A stretch of DNA of 64,000 nt from an uncultured Dorea sp. (GTDB taxonomy: Bacteria > Bacillota > Clostridia > Lachnospirales > Lachnospiraceae): the NCBI GenBank assembly GCA_948602995.1, contig CAPEBR010000011.1, positions 1 to 64,000 of the forward strand. Direction: 5' to 3'. Below the pieces are notes generated by a model. That model did no database searches and was not told the DNA's origin. It worked only from the letters and a program-made list of their open reading frames with translations. Numbering within the stretch: the stretch's first letter is position 1; the number at the start of each line of letters is the position of its first letter. Below are positions 16,367-25,140 of the stretch, piece by piece. A program made the position numbers and the translations under genes.

Positions 16367-17752
16367 ATGCTTGCAGAGTCATATATAGAAAAAATACTTG
16401 ACTATGCTGTTTCCCGCGGCGCTGATTACGGGGAGGTATTTTTCGAGGATACAGAGCGGACGAAATTAACACTTATGGATTCCCAGGTCCTGAGATGTGC
16501 ATGCGGACGGGAGAGCGGCATTGGAATCCGTGTGTTTTGGGGTCTTGAAAGTGAATATCTCTACAGTGCTGACGTAAATGAAAAGAGGGTGTTCGGACTT
16601 ATGAAAGAGCGCCTGGGAAAAAGAGGCGTTTTCGATAAGAGAACGCCTCTTTCCAGAATAGTGCCCAACTGTATTACCATGCTGGAAACAGTGCCCCGGG
16701 ACATGGGGCTTAAAAGAAAGATTGATTATCTTAAGGCGGCTGTAGCAGCGGGAAAGAGCGGGGACAGCCGTATTGTGCAGGGACGTGCCTGTTATGTGGA
16801 CGAGGATCAGCGGGTACAGATTGCAAATACAGAAGGCGTATATGCCCAGGACCGGCGGGTGCGCTGCAGGATCCGGTTTATGATGGCGGCTGAGGATGAA
16901 AGATTCGGAGGCAGGCAGATATGCTATGAGGGACCGGGAGCCATGATGGGACCGGAGTATCTTGAGTCTGGAAGGATTGAGGATCGTGCCAGAAGCGCGG
17001 CCAGAAGCGCGGTAAATATGCTGGGAGCACGTCCCTGTCCGGTAGGACGGATGCCGGTTATTATTGCAGAGGGATTCGGCGGTCTGTTTTTCCACGAGGC
17101 ATGCGGACATTCCCTGGAGGGAAGCTCGGTTGCAAATGGATGTTCCGAGTTTGCGGGAAAGGCAGGAGAGCAGATTGCTTCAGAGAAGGTGACACTGGTG
17201 GATGACGGTTCGATTGCCGGGGAGTGGGGATCTCTTGGCATTGATGATGAGGGTGTGCTTACCAGGAAGAATGTGCTGATTGAGAAGGGGATTTTAAAGG
17301 GATATATGCTGGACCGCCTGAATGCCAGGAGAATGGGTCTTGAGCCTACGGGATCCTCAAGGAGGGAGAACTACCGGTTTTCACCTGTATCCCGTATGAC
17401 CAATACCTATATTGTACCGGGGACAGACCGCTTCCAGGATATGCTGGATTCGGTTGAAAAGGGGCTTTTTGTGATGGATATTAACGCAGGCTCCGTGGAT
17501 CCGGCTACAGGAGAATTTAATTTTAATACAGGAGAAACTTATCTGATTGAGAAAGGCAGGATTACCGTGCCTCTTACGAGTGCCACTCTGATTGGCACAG
17601 GGAGTGAAATACTGCCCAAGGTCGATATGGTATCGGATCATTTTGCCCTGGAGCAGGGGTACTGCTATGCAGGCAGCGGGCAGCTGCCAATCGGGGTGGG
17701 ACAGCCTGCGGTCCGTATTACCGAGATGACAGTGGGAGGAAAGGAATTATGA
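16367..17752 (+). CDS. tldD: TldD family metalloprotease subunit
   Basis: 461-residue TldD subunit of the TldD/TldE heterodimeric zinc protease (PF01523 family). The catalytic motif HEACGH is at residues 243-248 (HExxxH, zinc ligands His243 and His248, catalytic Glu244), followed by SLEGSSVA. The C-terminal segment DINAGSVDPATGEFNFNTGE and the TLIGTGSEIL block are conserved in the family. In other bacteria TldD/E cleaves unfolded or threaded peptides, for example to mature microcin B17 or degrade CcdA. Its position 3 bp behind oppF implies it acts on peptides brought in by this importer. Cytosolic, no signal peptide. Confidence 0.92.
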   Translation: MLAESYIEKILDYAVSRGADYGEVFFEDTERTKLTLMDSQVLRCACGRESGIGIRVFWGLESEYLYSADVNEKRVFGLMKERLGKRGVFDKRTPLSRIVPNCITMLETVPRDMGLKRKIDYLKAAVAAGKSGDSRIVQGRACYVDEDQRVQIANTEGVYAQDRRVRCRIRFMMAAEDERFGGRQICYEGPGAMMGPEYLESGRIEDRARSAARSAVNMLGARPCPVGRMPVIIAEGFGGLFFHEACGHSLEGSSVANGCSEFAGKAGEQIASEKVTLVDDGSIAGEWGSLGIDDEGVLTRKNVLIEKGILKGYMLDRLNARRMGLEPTGSSRRENYRFSPVSRMTNTYIVPGTDRFQDMLDSVEKGLFVMDINAGSVDPATGEFNFNTGETYLIEKGRITVPLTSATLIGTGSEILPKVDMVSDHFALEQGYCYAGSGQLPIGVGQPAVRITEMTVGGKEL

Positions 17753-19101
17753 CAGATGTCTGGAAAGATCCGGAAATCATAGATTTTGTAAGATGGCTTA
17801 AGGTGCAGGGATTCGGGAATGTGCGGCTCTTTATCAGCAGCAGGCAGTCCCTTCTTCTCTCTGTCCAGTGTCAGAGACTTAAGAGTTCTGAATATGGAAA
17901 TACAGGGGTGTATTTTGTGGAAGCTTCCTGGGAGGGAAACTACTGCTGCACCTACACGGATTCTCTGAAGGACAGGGAGGACATTCGAAGAAAGCTTACT
18001 GAGACGGCCGGGATTTTTGACGGCCGGGATTTGCCGGAGGAGATCATAGAGAGCAGGGACTACCGGGGACAGAGGTGGCGTGAGATTGACAGAGAGAAGA
18101 CACTTCATATTTTAAAATGCGCGGAGGCAGCGGCCCTTTCCAGCGAGGCGGTGGATTTTGTGGAGGTGTGCGAGTACCGGCAGTATGAGGAGACGGTCGC
18201 CCTGATTGATGGGAATATGAATTATCTTACGGACGATGATGGGGACTTAAGCTTTACGGTACGGGTTATTGCAAAGGAAGGGGGCTCTGTGGCGGCTTCC
18301 ACAAAGCTTGGAATTGTGAAAGCACAGGATCAGGATGCATTCCTTAAAACTGCCTGTAGTCTGGCAGAGCGGGCGGCAGAATACGCAGGTTACGCTCTGC
18401 ATGCAGAACGGATTCCTTCGGGAACTTATCCGATTGTCCTGGAAAACTGTGTGATGGCAGAGCTTACCGGGCATTACCTTCCGGTATTTTACGGGGAAAA
18501 TCTTACTCATCATACGAGCGCCCTTGCAGGAAAAGAGGGACAGCAGGTGGGCTGCAGGCTGTTAAGGCTTATAGAGGATCCTTTCAGTGTGATGGGGACG
18601 AGACGGCGGAGGATTGATGACGAGGGGATGCCGGTCTCTGAAAAGGTACTCCTGGAAAAAGGTGTATTCAAGGGAATCCTGTATAATAAAAAGAGTGCGG
18701 CGCAGGCGGGAGTAAAAAGTACCGGAAATGGATTTAAGCCGGATGCGGCGGCAGATAGCGGGACAAGTGCCACGAATGTGATCCTTCTGTCTGAGGGGGA
18801 GACCTTTTCACGCAGAGAGATGCTTGAGGCATGTGAGGGAGGCATTTACATCACTCAGATTGAGGGAATGTTCGCCGGGGCTGACACAGAGAGCGGGGAT
18901 TTCTCTCTTCTTGCCTGCGGGAACCGGATTGTGGACGGCCGGGTGTCATCGGCCGTGAACCAGTTTACTATATCAGGAAATATCTGCGGGCTGTGGAGGG
19001 ACATTGAGATGATTGGAGATGATCCGGTGCACCGGCTGTCCGGAAAAGCCTGCGCGGTGAGCCCGACGGTGAAGGTGAAGAGCCTTACGGTATCCGGGTA
19101 A
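17749..19101 (+). CDS. tldE: TldE/PmbA family partner subunit
   Basis: 450-residue partner of TldD, translated from an ATG overlapping the tldD stop by 4 bp. It shows the same fold (the C-terminal region has GNGFKPDAAADSGTSATNV and YITQIEGMFAGADTESGDFS) but lacks the HExxxH motif, as expected of TldE/PmbA, which shapes the substrate tunnel. The sequence is more divergent than tldD, so the name rests partly on pairing. A strong terminator follows and ends the opp-tld operon. Confidence 0.88.
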   Translation: MTDVWKDPEIIDFVRWLKVQGFGNVRLFISSRQSLLLSVQCQRLKSSEYGNTGVYFVEASWEGNYCCTYTDSLKDREDIRRKLTETAGIFDGRDLPEEIIESRDYRGQRWREIDREKTLHILKCAEAAALSSEAVDFVEVCEYRQYEETVALIDGNMNYLTDDDGDLSFTVRVIAKEGGSVAASTKLGIVKAQDQDAFLKTACSLAERAAEYAGYALHAERIPSGTYPIVLENCVMAELTGHYLPVFYGENLTHHTSALAGKEGQQVGCRLLRLIEDPFSVMGTRRRRIDDEGMPVSEKVLLEKGVFKGILYNKKSAAQAGVKSTGNGFKPDAAADSGTSATNVILLSEGETFSRREMLEACEGGIYITQIEGMFAGADTESGDFSLLACGNRIVDGRVSSAVNQFTISGNICGLWRDIEMIGDDPVHRLSGKACAVSPTVKVKSLTVSG

Positions 19102-19108
19102 TTTTTTC

Positions 19109-19172
19109 CACCTGTACGGTACGTTGGAGACTTTTTAGAGGCTCCAACCTACTGTACAGGTGCAATTTTTTA
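19109..19172. terminator. Terminator after the opp-tld operon
   Basis: Outer arms CACCTGTAC / GTACAGGTG (19109-19117, 19154-19162) and inner arms GTTGGAG / CTCCAAC, with T runs on both sides (19102-19107 and 19166-19171). It should work mainly on the plus strand. Confidence 0.75.
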
Positions 19173-19175
19173 TTA

Positions 19176-19200
19176 TTTCCTTATGATTTCCTTATAATTT
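19176..19200 (+). promoter_or_regulatory. Tandem 11-bp repeats and -10 element upstream of the lan operon
   Basis: TTTCCTTATGA (19176-19186) is followed immediately by TTTCCTTATAA (19187-19197) and a third TTTCC. Two-site direct repeats with 11-bp period are typical of OmpR-family regulators such as the one encoded in this operon. TATAAT at 19193-19198 could be the -10 box. About 120 bp separate this from the first gene. Confidence 0.4.
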
Positions 19201-19270
19201 CCACTTATGCTTAAGATACAGGAATCGGATACACGTAGGAATGAGCCTTTATGCCGGCGCCTGCACTGCC

Positions 19271-19299
19271 TAGAGCAATTTTCAAACACGCTCTAGAGG
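19271..19299 (+). repeat. Short repeat with AGCAATTTTCAAAC core (copy 2)
   Basis: CTAGAGC-AATTTTCAAACAC-GCTCTAG forms a 7-bp stem. It is related to 6417-6446 and lies just before the ribosome binding site of the LanF gene, so it may modulate translation or simply be a dispersed repeat. Confidence 0.5.
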
Positions 19300-19319
19300 G
19301 ATAAGGAGGAAATCATCAT

Positions 19320-20027
19320 ATGAATCAACACATCTTAGAAACAAAGTGTCTTACAAAAACATTTCACAAGCATCATGCTGTCAGCAATCTTTCCATGAGC
19401 GTACCCCGGTGTAGTGTTTACGGGCTTCTTGGCCCCAATGGGGCCGGGAAATCCACACTCCTAAAAATGATGACAGGAATTCTGCGCCCCACAGAAGGCC
19501 GGATTCTCTTTGACGGTCATGAGTGGAGCCGGAGAGATCTGGCACGGATCGGTGCATTAATTGAGACTCCGCCGATCTATGAGAATCTGACGGCATGGGA
19601 GAATCTGAAGGTTCGCGCCCTGCTTCTGGGAATACCGGATAAGCGGATCGGGGAGGTGCTTAACCTGGTAGACCTGTCTGGTACGGGAAAGAAAAGATCC
19701 GGGGCATTTTCTCTGGGAATGAAACAGCGGCTGGGGCTTGGGATCGCGCTTCTTGCACATCCAGACCTTCTAATTCTAGATGAGCCCCTGAATGGACTGG
19801 ATCCTGTCGGAATCAGGGAGCTTCGGGCACTGATCAGAAGGTTTCCTGAGGAAGGAATCACTGTGATTGTATCAAGTCACATCTTAAGTGAAATCGGGCA
19901 GACTGCAGACTATATCGGAATTATGGCAGACGGCGTGCTTGGATTTCAGGGGGAGATGCCAGAAGACGGGCATCTGGAGCAGTTGTTTATGGAAGTGGCG
20001 GGAAGAAAGGGGGCATATTCATGTTAA
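19320..20027 (+). CDS. LanF-type (BcrA/NisF/SpaF) ABC transporter ATPase
   Basis: 235-residue ATPase of the lantibiotic-protection family. Walker A LLGPNGAGKSTLLKMM, signature FSLGMKQRLGLGIALL, and Walker B LLILDEPLNGLDPVG are present; the E loop ALIETPPIYENLTAWENL is characteristic of LanF/BcrA proteins. Works with two membrane proteins encoded by the next two genes to expel membrane-inserted lantibiotics or bacitracin-like peptides. TAAGGAGG precedes the ATG; the end overlaps the next start by 7 bp. Confidence 0.9.
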   Translation: MNQHILETKCLTKTFHKHHAVSNLSMSVPRCSVYGLLGPNGAGKSTLLKMMTGILRPTEGRILFDGHEWSRRDLARIGALIETPPIYENLTAWENLKVRALLLGIPDKRIGEVLNLVDLSGTGKKRSGAFSLGMKQRLGLGIALLAHPDLLILDEPLNGLDPVGIRELRALIRRFPEEGITVIVSSHILSEIGQTADYIGIMADGVLGFQGEMPEDGHLEQLFMEVAGRKGAYSC

Positions 20028-20788
20028 GAAAATGCTATCAGGCCGAAGTATTAAAGAACCGCCACACGATGGCAGCAAAGCTTGCAGTACTCATGCCAGT
20101 TACCGTTGTCCTTCTTGCATCGGTGCTTACGAAGAACTATGTGGTGATTGACTGCTATAACTGGTGGTATGTGGGGATTCTGCCTGCCTGTGTGGCGCTA
20201 GTTACAGGTATTGTGGATGCAAAAGAAAAGAGACAGAAAAACCGGAATATTTTAAGTCTGCCCATAGATATGAAAACGATCTGGGATGGAAAGGTTGTGT
20301 ACGGAATCCAGATGCTTGCGGTTTCCCTTGCTGTTCTTGGCACGATTACCCTTTTCGTATGGTTCCTTTTCAGAAATCTGCTCCATATGGAATTTCCTGT
20401 TGAGATTAGCGCGTCCAGGCAGGTTGCGGGAGCGGCTGTCCTGCTTGTGACCAGTCTGTGGCAGGTTCCGTTTTGTCTGTTTTTGCAGCAGATTGCCGGG
20501 AATGGGGCGGCTCCTCTTATCCATGTGGCAGTTTACGGGTGTATGGCATGTACAGTTTCCTTAAAGCCATATTTTATGCTTGTGCCAGGAGGAATTTCAG
20601 CAAGGCTTATGTGCTGTATATTAGGTGTTCTTCCGAATGGCCTCGTGGCAAGGCCCGGAAGTGACACCTATCTGCCGGAGCTTGTCAGCATCCGTGCAGT
20701 ACCTGTTGGAATTCTAAGCTCTCTGATATGGTTCTTTTTGCTGTGGCAGGCCGGCAGATGGTGGTTTGGGAAGCGGGTGATGGAATAG
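20021..20788 (+). CDS. LanE/MutE-type immunity ABC permease
   Basis: 255-residue integral membrane protein with about six hydrophobic segments (for example AVLMPVTVVLLASVLT, WWYVGILPACVALVTGI, LAVSLAVLGTITLFVWFLF). The N-terminal block CYQAEVLKNRHTMAAKLAVL and NRNILSLPIDMKTIWDGKV are typical of the MutE/EpiE family. It is one half of the channel of the LanFEG complex. The next gene starts directly after its stop codon. Confidence 0.85.
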   Translation: MLRKCYQAEVLKNRHTMAAKLAVLMPVTVVLLASVLTKNYVVIDCYNWWYVGILPACVALVTGIVDAKEKRQKNRNILSLPIDMKTIWDGKVVYGIQMLAVSLAVLGTITLFVWFLFRNLLHMEFPVEISASRQVAGAAVLLVTSLWQVPFCLFLQQIAGNGAAPLIHVAVYGCMACTVSLKPYFMLVPGGISARLMCCILGVLPNGLVARPGSDTYLPELVSIRAVPVGILSSLIWFFLLWQAGRWWFGKRVME

Positions 20789-21544
20789 ATGCGGGAATTG
20801 TTAAGGCTAGTACATTCTGAGTTTTATAAGATGAGGCACACGATATTTTTCTGGCTTCATCTGCTCCTTCCGGTATTTGGAATTCTGCTTTTTTTGTGTT
20901 ATTATAGTGTCAGTCCCCATAAGTGGGAGAGTGAGGTTTCCGGTTACATTACAGTTCTTACGACAGCCCTTCCCCTTATTATCAGTATTGTGTGTGCCCA
21001 GAGTATTTCGCCGGAGGAAGGGAACCATTTTCTGGTATTTCTTGGAACGGCGGTAAAAAGGTGGAATTCGGTTCTGGCCAAATGGTTTATGGTATATTGT
21101 GCAGGGCTTATGGCAATATCACTGGCGGTTGGCGGTTTTATGGCGGGATATAGTCTTCTTCTTAAGAGAGTCCGTTTTGACGTCAGATTCTGCTTTACCT
21201 TGATTCTTCTTATGTGGCTTGGCAGTATGGGTCTGTATGTCCTCCATATTTTCTTGAATCTATGGAAGCCCCGGAGCATTTCCATCGGCATCGGGGCTGT
21301 AGAATCGGTTGTATCGGCCCTTATGCTTACCGGCCTTGGGGATGGAATCTGGCAGTTTTTTCCCTGTGCGTATGCCGGCCACTGGGAAGGCTTTTATATC
21401 CGGTATTACCTGGAAGGAAGTCTGCCTGTGACAGGGGAGGCGGTAAAAGTTCTGCTTTTTATAAACGGGACAGTGACGGCGGGCATTGTTCTGGCTGCAA
21501 TGGCGGGATTTCATTTTTATGAAGGAAGGCGGATCCATGATTAG
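20789..21544 (+). CDS. LanG/MutG-type immunity ABC permease
   Basis: 251-residue membrane protein, similar in organisation to the preceding gene: N-terminal LVHSEFYKMRHTIFFWLHLL, then about six hydrophobic segments. EEGNHFLVFLGTAVKRW matches the loop found in MutG proteins. It completes the LanFEG transporter. It overlaps the response regulator gene by 8 bp. No lantibiotic precursor, dehydratase or cyclase gene is present nearby, so the transporter is a defence system rather than producer immunity. Confidence 0.85.
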   Translation: MRELLRLVHSEFYKMRHTIFFWLHLLLPVFGILLFLCYYSVSPHKWESEVSGYITVLTTALPLIISIVCAQSISPEEGNHFLVFLGTAVKRWNSVLAKWFMVYCAGLMAISLAVGGFMAGYSLLLKRVRFDVRFCFTLILLMWLGSMGLYVLHIFLNLWKPRSISIGIGAVESVVSALMLTGLGDGIWQFFPCAYAGHWEGFYIRYYLEGSLPVTGEAVKVLLFINGTVTAGIVLAAMAGFHFYEGRRIHD

Positions 21545-22214
21545 AATACTGGCGGTTGATGATGAAAAGGGAATATTGAGGCTGATAAAGAATGCATTAG
21601 AAAAAGAGGGTTATGAGGTGACGGCAGTGGAGCATCCAGATCAGGTAAGCAGGCTAGCGCTTCAGGATTACCAGCTGATTCTTTTGGACGTCATGATGCC
21701 GGGAAAGGACGGGTTTACCCTGTGTGAGGAAATCCGGGAGCTGACGGACTGTCCTATCCTGTTCCTGACGGCAAAGACCGGAGAGCAGGATCTGATGCGG
21801 GGACTCGGACTTGGCGGTGATGATTATATCGCCAAGCCTTTCGGTATCGGCGAGTTAAGGGCACGTGTGGCGGCTCATCTCCGGAGAGAGAGAAGAGAAA
21901 AGAAGAATGCGGTATCTGTAGGCGGTATAAGCTTTCACCTCAAGGCAAAACAGGCATTTTACAGAGAGAAGGAGCTGGAGCTTACGAAAAGTGAGTATGC
22001 CATCTGCGAATATCTTGCTATGAACCATGGACAGGTATTCTCAAAGGAACGCATCTATGAGGCAGTGTTCGGCTATGATGGTGATAGTGATAATTCCGTC
22101 ATTACGGAGCATGTGAAAAATATCCGGGCAAAATTAAAAAGGGTTCATCTTGACCCGGTTGAGACCGTATGGGGGATAGGATACAGATGGAAATCAGAAA
22201 AAGACGGACACTGA
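21537..22214 (+). CDS. OmpR-family response regulator
   Basis: 225-residue regulator. Receiver domain at 1-115 with acidic pocket Asp8-Asp9 and phospho-acceptor Asp51 (LILLDVMMPGKDG), conserved Thr/Lys at FLTAK and DDYIAKPF. Winged-helix DNA-binding domain at about 125-222 (LTKSEYAICEYLAMNHGQVF and ITEHVKNIRAKLKR). An upstream in-frame ATG at 21486 would extend into the LanG gene; 21537 is preferred because GAAGGAAGG precedes it and the receiver fold starts at once. Expected to activate the lan operon through the 11-bp repeats at 19176. Confidence 0.92.
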   Translation: MIRILAVDDEKGILRLIKNALEKEGYEVTAVEHPDQVSRLALQDYQLILLDVMMPGKDGFTLCEEIRELTDCPILFLTAKTGEQDLMRGLGLGGDDYIAKPFGIGELRARVAAHLRRERREKKNAVSVGGISFHLKAKQAFYREKELELTKSEYAICEYLAMNHGQVFSKERIYEAVFGYDGDSDNSVITEHVKNIRAKLKRVHLDPVETVWGIGYRWKSEKDGH

Positions 22215-23617
22215 CGGGTCTCTTCATAAAATATATCTGTATATATAGTGTAAGTACAATTTTGCTCGTTCTTTTTATGCTTTTCGTATTTAATCTGCTG
22301 GTTAATATGGGAGTAGTACTTCCCGCCAATTATATGGAACGGCAGATTAATGAAAACGAGAATAAAATTGTAAGCTCAGAAAGGGTCAAAGAGGATCTGC
22401 TTCCTGCAGGAAGCTTTTACGGAGTATATAGCATTTCCGGTGATTTCCTGTATGGAAATCTGAAAAAGGATGAATACGGGCCGGCATGGCAGGCTTATGA
22501 AAGCAATAACACTTTTGCAGACGGCGGCGGAATATACCGGTTCCTTTTGAGGAATAATGAAGAGGTCTGCATTGTAAAATACAAGATTAAGTCCCAGGCA
22601 ACAAATGAATTTTTACGGAATCATTTTCCGTCGCCGGATTTTTGTATTCTGATCCTGTTTTTTGCACTGTTTCTGCTGCAGACGATACTGATCTCAAGGC
22701 ATTTTGCACGGTCAATAGCGAAACGGCTTAAGGTGCTGGGAGAGGTGACAGAAAAGATCCGCTGCCATGATCTGGAGATCGGAGACACGCATTCCGATAT
22801 CCGTGAAATTGACCAGGTGCTCGTGTCCCTGTCCAGTATGGGAAAGGCATTAAAGGAGTCCCTGAACGAACAGTGGACAATGGAAAAACAGAAGAAGGAA
22901 CAGATTGCGGCCCTTGCTCATGATATCAAGACCCCTCTGACTGTAATTAAGGGAAATGCAGAGCTGTTAAGTGAAGAGGCGCTAAAGCCCTCTGGCAGGG
23001 AGTATACGGGATATATCAGGGAGAACGCGGCAGAGATCGAAAATTACCTCCTGCTCCTTCAGGATATGATTCTGTCAGAGGACACTCGGGCACAGGAGAC
23101 AATGATTTTTGCAACAGAACTGGCGGATCAGCTCATTTCCAGGGCAGAGACACTGGCATCAGGATACTCCGCCGGACAGATCTCGGTAGAAGTAAAGAAA
23201 TCCCCTTTTCTGTCCGGAGAGATTAGCTGTGACATCAGGCAGATAAAGCGGGCATGGGATAATATTCTTGGCAATGCCCTTGAATATACACTGGAGGCAG
23301 ACCGCCTGCAAGAGGGAGCCCCTGGGATCTGTCTGCCAATACTGATCACCATGGAAAAAACAGAGCACTTAGGGGAATCTTACCTGGCCGCAGGAATTAC
23401 TGACCGGGGAGACGGCTTTACAGAAGAAGATCTGATCCATGCAGCCAGTCAGTTCTATCAGGGAGACAAAAGCCGTCACAAGAAAATTCACAGAGGACTG
23501 GGACTTTATACTGCTTCCAGTTTTGCCGTACGCCAGGGCGGGAGGCTCCTGCTAGAAAACAGTCAGGAAGAAGACTACGGCGCCCGGGTGACCCTTATGC
23601 TGAAGCTTAAAGTTTAA
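22187..23617 (+). CDS. Membrane sensor histidine kinase
   Basis: 476-residue kinase. A first membrane segment (about 8-42), extracytoplasmic sensor of about 110 residues, second membrane segment (about 150-170, FCILILFFALFLLQTILIS), HAMP-like linker, then HisKA with His245 in LAHDIKTPLTVIKGNAELL and a HATPase domain (NILGNALEYT, DRGDGFTEEDL, HRGLGLYTA). The sensor loop is larger than in BceS-type kinases, in line with a lantibiotic-sensing LanK/NsaS-like role. An ATG at 22169 is also in frame, but 22187 has the purine-rich GGGGGATAGG at a better distance. It overlaps the regulator gene by 28 bp. Confidence 0.88.
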   Translation: MEIRKRRTLTGLFIKYICIYSVSTILLVLFMLFVFNLLVNMGVVLPANYMERQINENENKIVSSERVKEDLLPAGSFYGVYSISGDFLYGNLKKDEYGPAWQAYESNNTFADGGGIYRFLLRNNEEVCIVKYKIKSQATNEFLRNHFPSPDFCILILFFALFLLQTILISRHFARSIAKRLKVLGEVTEKIRCHDLEIGDTHSDIREIDQVLVSLSSMGKALKESLNEQWTMEKQKKEQIAALAHDIKTPLTVIKGNAELLSEEALKPSGREYTGYIRENAAEIENYLLLLQDMILSEDTRAQETMIFATELADQLISRAETLASGYSAGQISVEVKKSPFLSGEISCDIRQIKRAWDNILGNALEYTLEADRLQEGAPGICLPILITMEKTEHLGESYLAAGITDRGDGFTEEDLIHAASQFYQGDKSRHKKIHRGLGLYTASSFAVRQGGRLLLENSQEEDYGARVTLMLKLKV

Positions 23618-23636
23618 AGCGGAAATCACTTCATTC

Positions 23637-23654
23637 ACGCAATATTCATTGCGT
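23637..23654 (+). terminator. Weak hairpin after the sensor kinase gene
   Basis: ACGCAAT / ATTGCGT, 7-bp stem with a 4-nt loop and no T run. At best it is a weak terminator between the lan operon and the nfeD-SPFH pair. Confidence 0.3.
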
Positions 23655-23700
23655 CTGCGCTAAAAATCTGTTACGATAGGCTCAGAAAGGAAGTGAGCAT

Positions 23701-24156
23701 ATGATAATGAAGGACAGTTATATTACGATCGCATGGCTGGTGCTTTTGATCATCCTTCTGATCATTGAGATCATCACAGTAGGGCTTACGAGCATCTGGG
23801 CGGCAGGCGGTGCACTGGCGGCACTGGTACTGAATCTCCTGGATATATCGCTTCTGTGGCAGGTTGTGGTGTTCTTCATTGTAACCTTCGTGCTCCTGTA
23901 CTTTACCAGGCCGTTTGCCATACGTTTTATCAACACCCGGAGGGAGAAGACGAACTACGAGGGCATTATCGGCAAGACCATCCGCATAGCAGAGACGGTA
24001 GACAACATCAGTCAGACCGGAATGGCAGTTGTGAATGGACAGGAATGGACGGTGAGGGCAGAGAAGGAAAACGAAACCCTGGAACCAGGGACGCTGGCCA
24101 AGGTAGTCAACATTGCAGGCGTTAAGTTAATTGTAAGAAAGTATGAGGAGGAATAG
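23701..24156 (+). CDS. NfeD-like membrane protein
   Basis: 151-residue protein with three hydrophobic segments (about 8-65) and a C-terminal OB-fold (about 90-150; EGIIGKTIRIAETVDNIS and GQEWTVRAEKENETLEPG), the short NfeD1b type without a serine protease domain. NfeD proteins work with SPFH proteins in membrane microdomains; the SPFH gene follows after 2 bp. Start at 23701 is supported by AGGAAGTGAG; a second ATG at 23707 is possible. Confidence 0.88.
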   Translation: MIMKDSYITIAWLVLLIILLIIEIITVGLTSIWAAGGALAALVLNLLDISLLWQVVVFFIVTFVLLYFTRPFAIRFINTRREKTNYEGIIGKTIRIAETVDNISQTGMAVVNGQEWTVRAEKENETLEPGTLAKVVNIAGVKLIVRKYEEE

Positions 24157-24158
24157 GA

Positions 24159-25100
24159 ATGAGTGCATTTAGTGGATTTATTGGTTTAATTGTTGTAATG
24201 GTAGTGGTGCTGATTGTTTTGATGCTTTTGATCTCCTGTATCAAGATTGTTCCCCAGGCGAGGGCTATGGTCGTAGAGCGTCTCGGCGCATACCAGGCGA
24301 CCTGGAGCACAGGACTTCACTTCAAGGTGCCGATTATCGACCGGGTTGCAAGAAAGGTTGACTTAAAGGAGCAGGTAGTAGACTTTGCACCTCAGCCGGT
24401 GATTACAAAGGATAACGTTACCATGAGAATTGACACAGTTGTATTCTATCAGATTACAGACCCGAAGATGTTCTGCTATGGCGTTGCAAATCCCATCATG
24501 GCAATTGAGAATCTTACTGCAACAACGCTTCGTAACATTATTGGTGATCTGGAGCTTGACCAGACGCTGACCTCAAGAGAGACAATTAATACGAAGATGC
24601 GGGCTTCCCTTGATGTTGCCACCGACCCATGGGGAATTAAAGTAAACCGTGTGGAGCTTAAGAATATTATTCCTCCGGCAGCGATCCAGGATGCCATGGA
24701 GAAGCAGATGAAGGCGGAGCGTGAACGCCGTGAAGCAATCCTGAGGGCAGAAGGCGAGAAGAAATCCACGATTCTTGTTGCGGAAGGTAATAAGGAATCC
24801 GCAATTCTGGATGCAGAGGCTGAGAAGCAGGCAGCGATCCTCCGTGCCGAGGCACAAAAAGAAGCCAAGATCCGCGAGGCAGAAGGTGAGGCAGAGGCGA
24901 TTCTTAAGGTGCAGCAGGCAAATGCAGACGGTATCCGCTTCCTCAAGGAGGCAGGCGCGGACCAGGCAGTCCTTACCATCAAGAGCCTGGAGGCATTCGA
25001 AAGAGCCGCAGACGGGCAGGCAACGAAGATTATCATTCCTTCAGAGATCCAGAATCTTGCCGGACTGGTAAAGAGCGCAAAAGAGGTTATAGAGGGATAG
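24159..25100 (+). CDS. SPFH/stomatin-like membrane scaffold protein
   Basis: 313-residue stomatin (slipin) family protein. One N-terminal membrane anchor (about 5-28), then the SPFH/PHB domain (about 30-190; RLGAYQATWSTGLHFKVP, VDFAPQPVITKDNVTMRIDT, LDQTLTSRETINTKMR), then a long Ala/Glu-rich coiled coil (about 180-260; repeats of ILRAEGEKK and ILDAEAEKQAA type) and a hydrophobic tail. It oligomerises in the membrane and organises microdomains; the NfeD partner is directly upstream. Confidence 0.92.
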   Translation: MSAFSGFIGLIVVMVVVLIVLMLLISCIKIVPQARAMVVERLGAYQATWSTGLHFKVPIIDRVARKVDLKEQVVDFAPQPVITKDNVTMRIDTVVFYQITDPKMFCYGVANPIMAIENLTATTLRNIIGDLELDQTLTSRETINTKMRASLDVATDPWGIKVNRVELKNIIPPAAIQDAMEKQMKAERERREAILRAEGEKKSTILVAEGNKESAILDAEAEKQAAILRAEAQKEAKIREAEGEAEAILKVQQANADGIRFLKEAGADQAVLTIKSLEAFERAADGQATKIIIPSEIQNLAGLVKSAKEVIEG

Positions 25101-25140
25101 TACAGCGGGATACTGCTCTGAAAAAGAGAGGAGGGGCGGC

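Noticed and set aside
19320..23617. A lantibiotic biosynthetic gene cluster.
   Set aside because: Only immunity transporter and two-component genes are present; no precursor, LanM or LanBC gene was found on either side.
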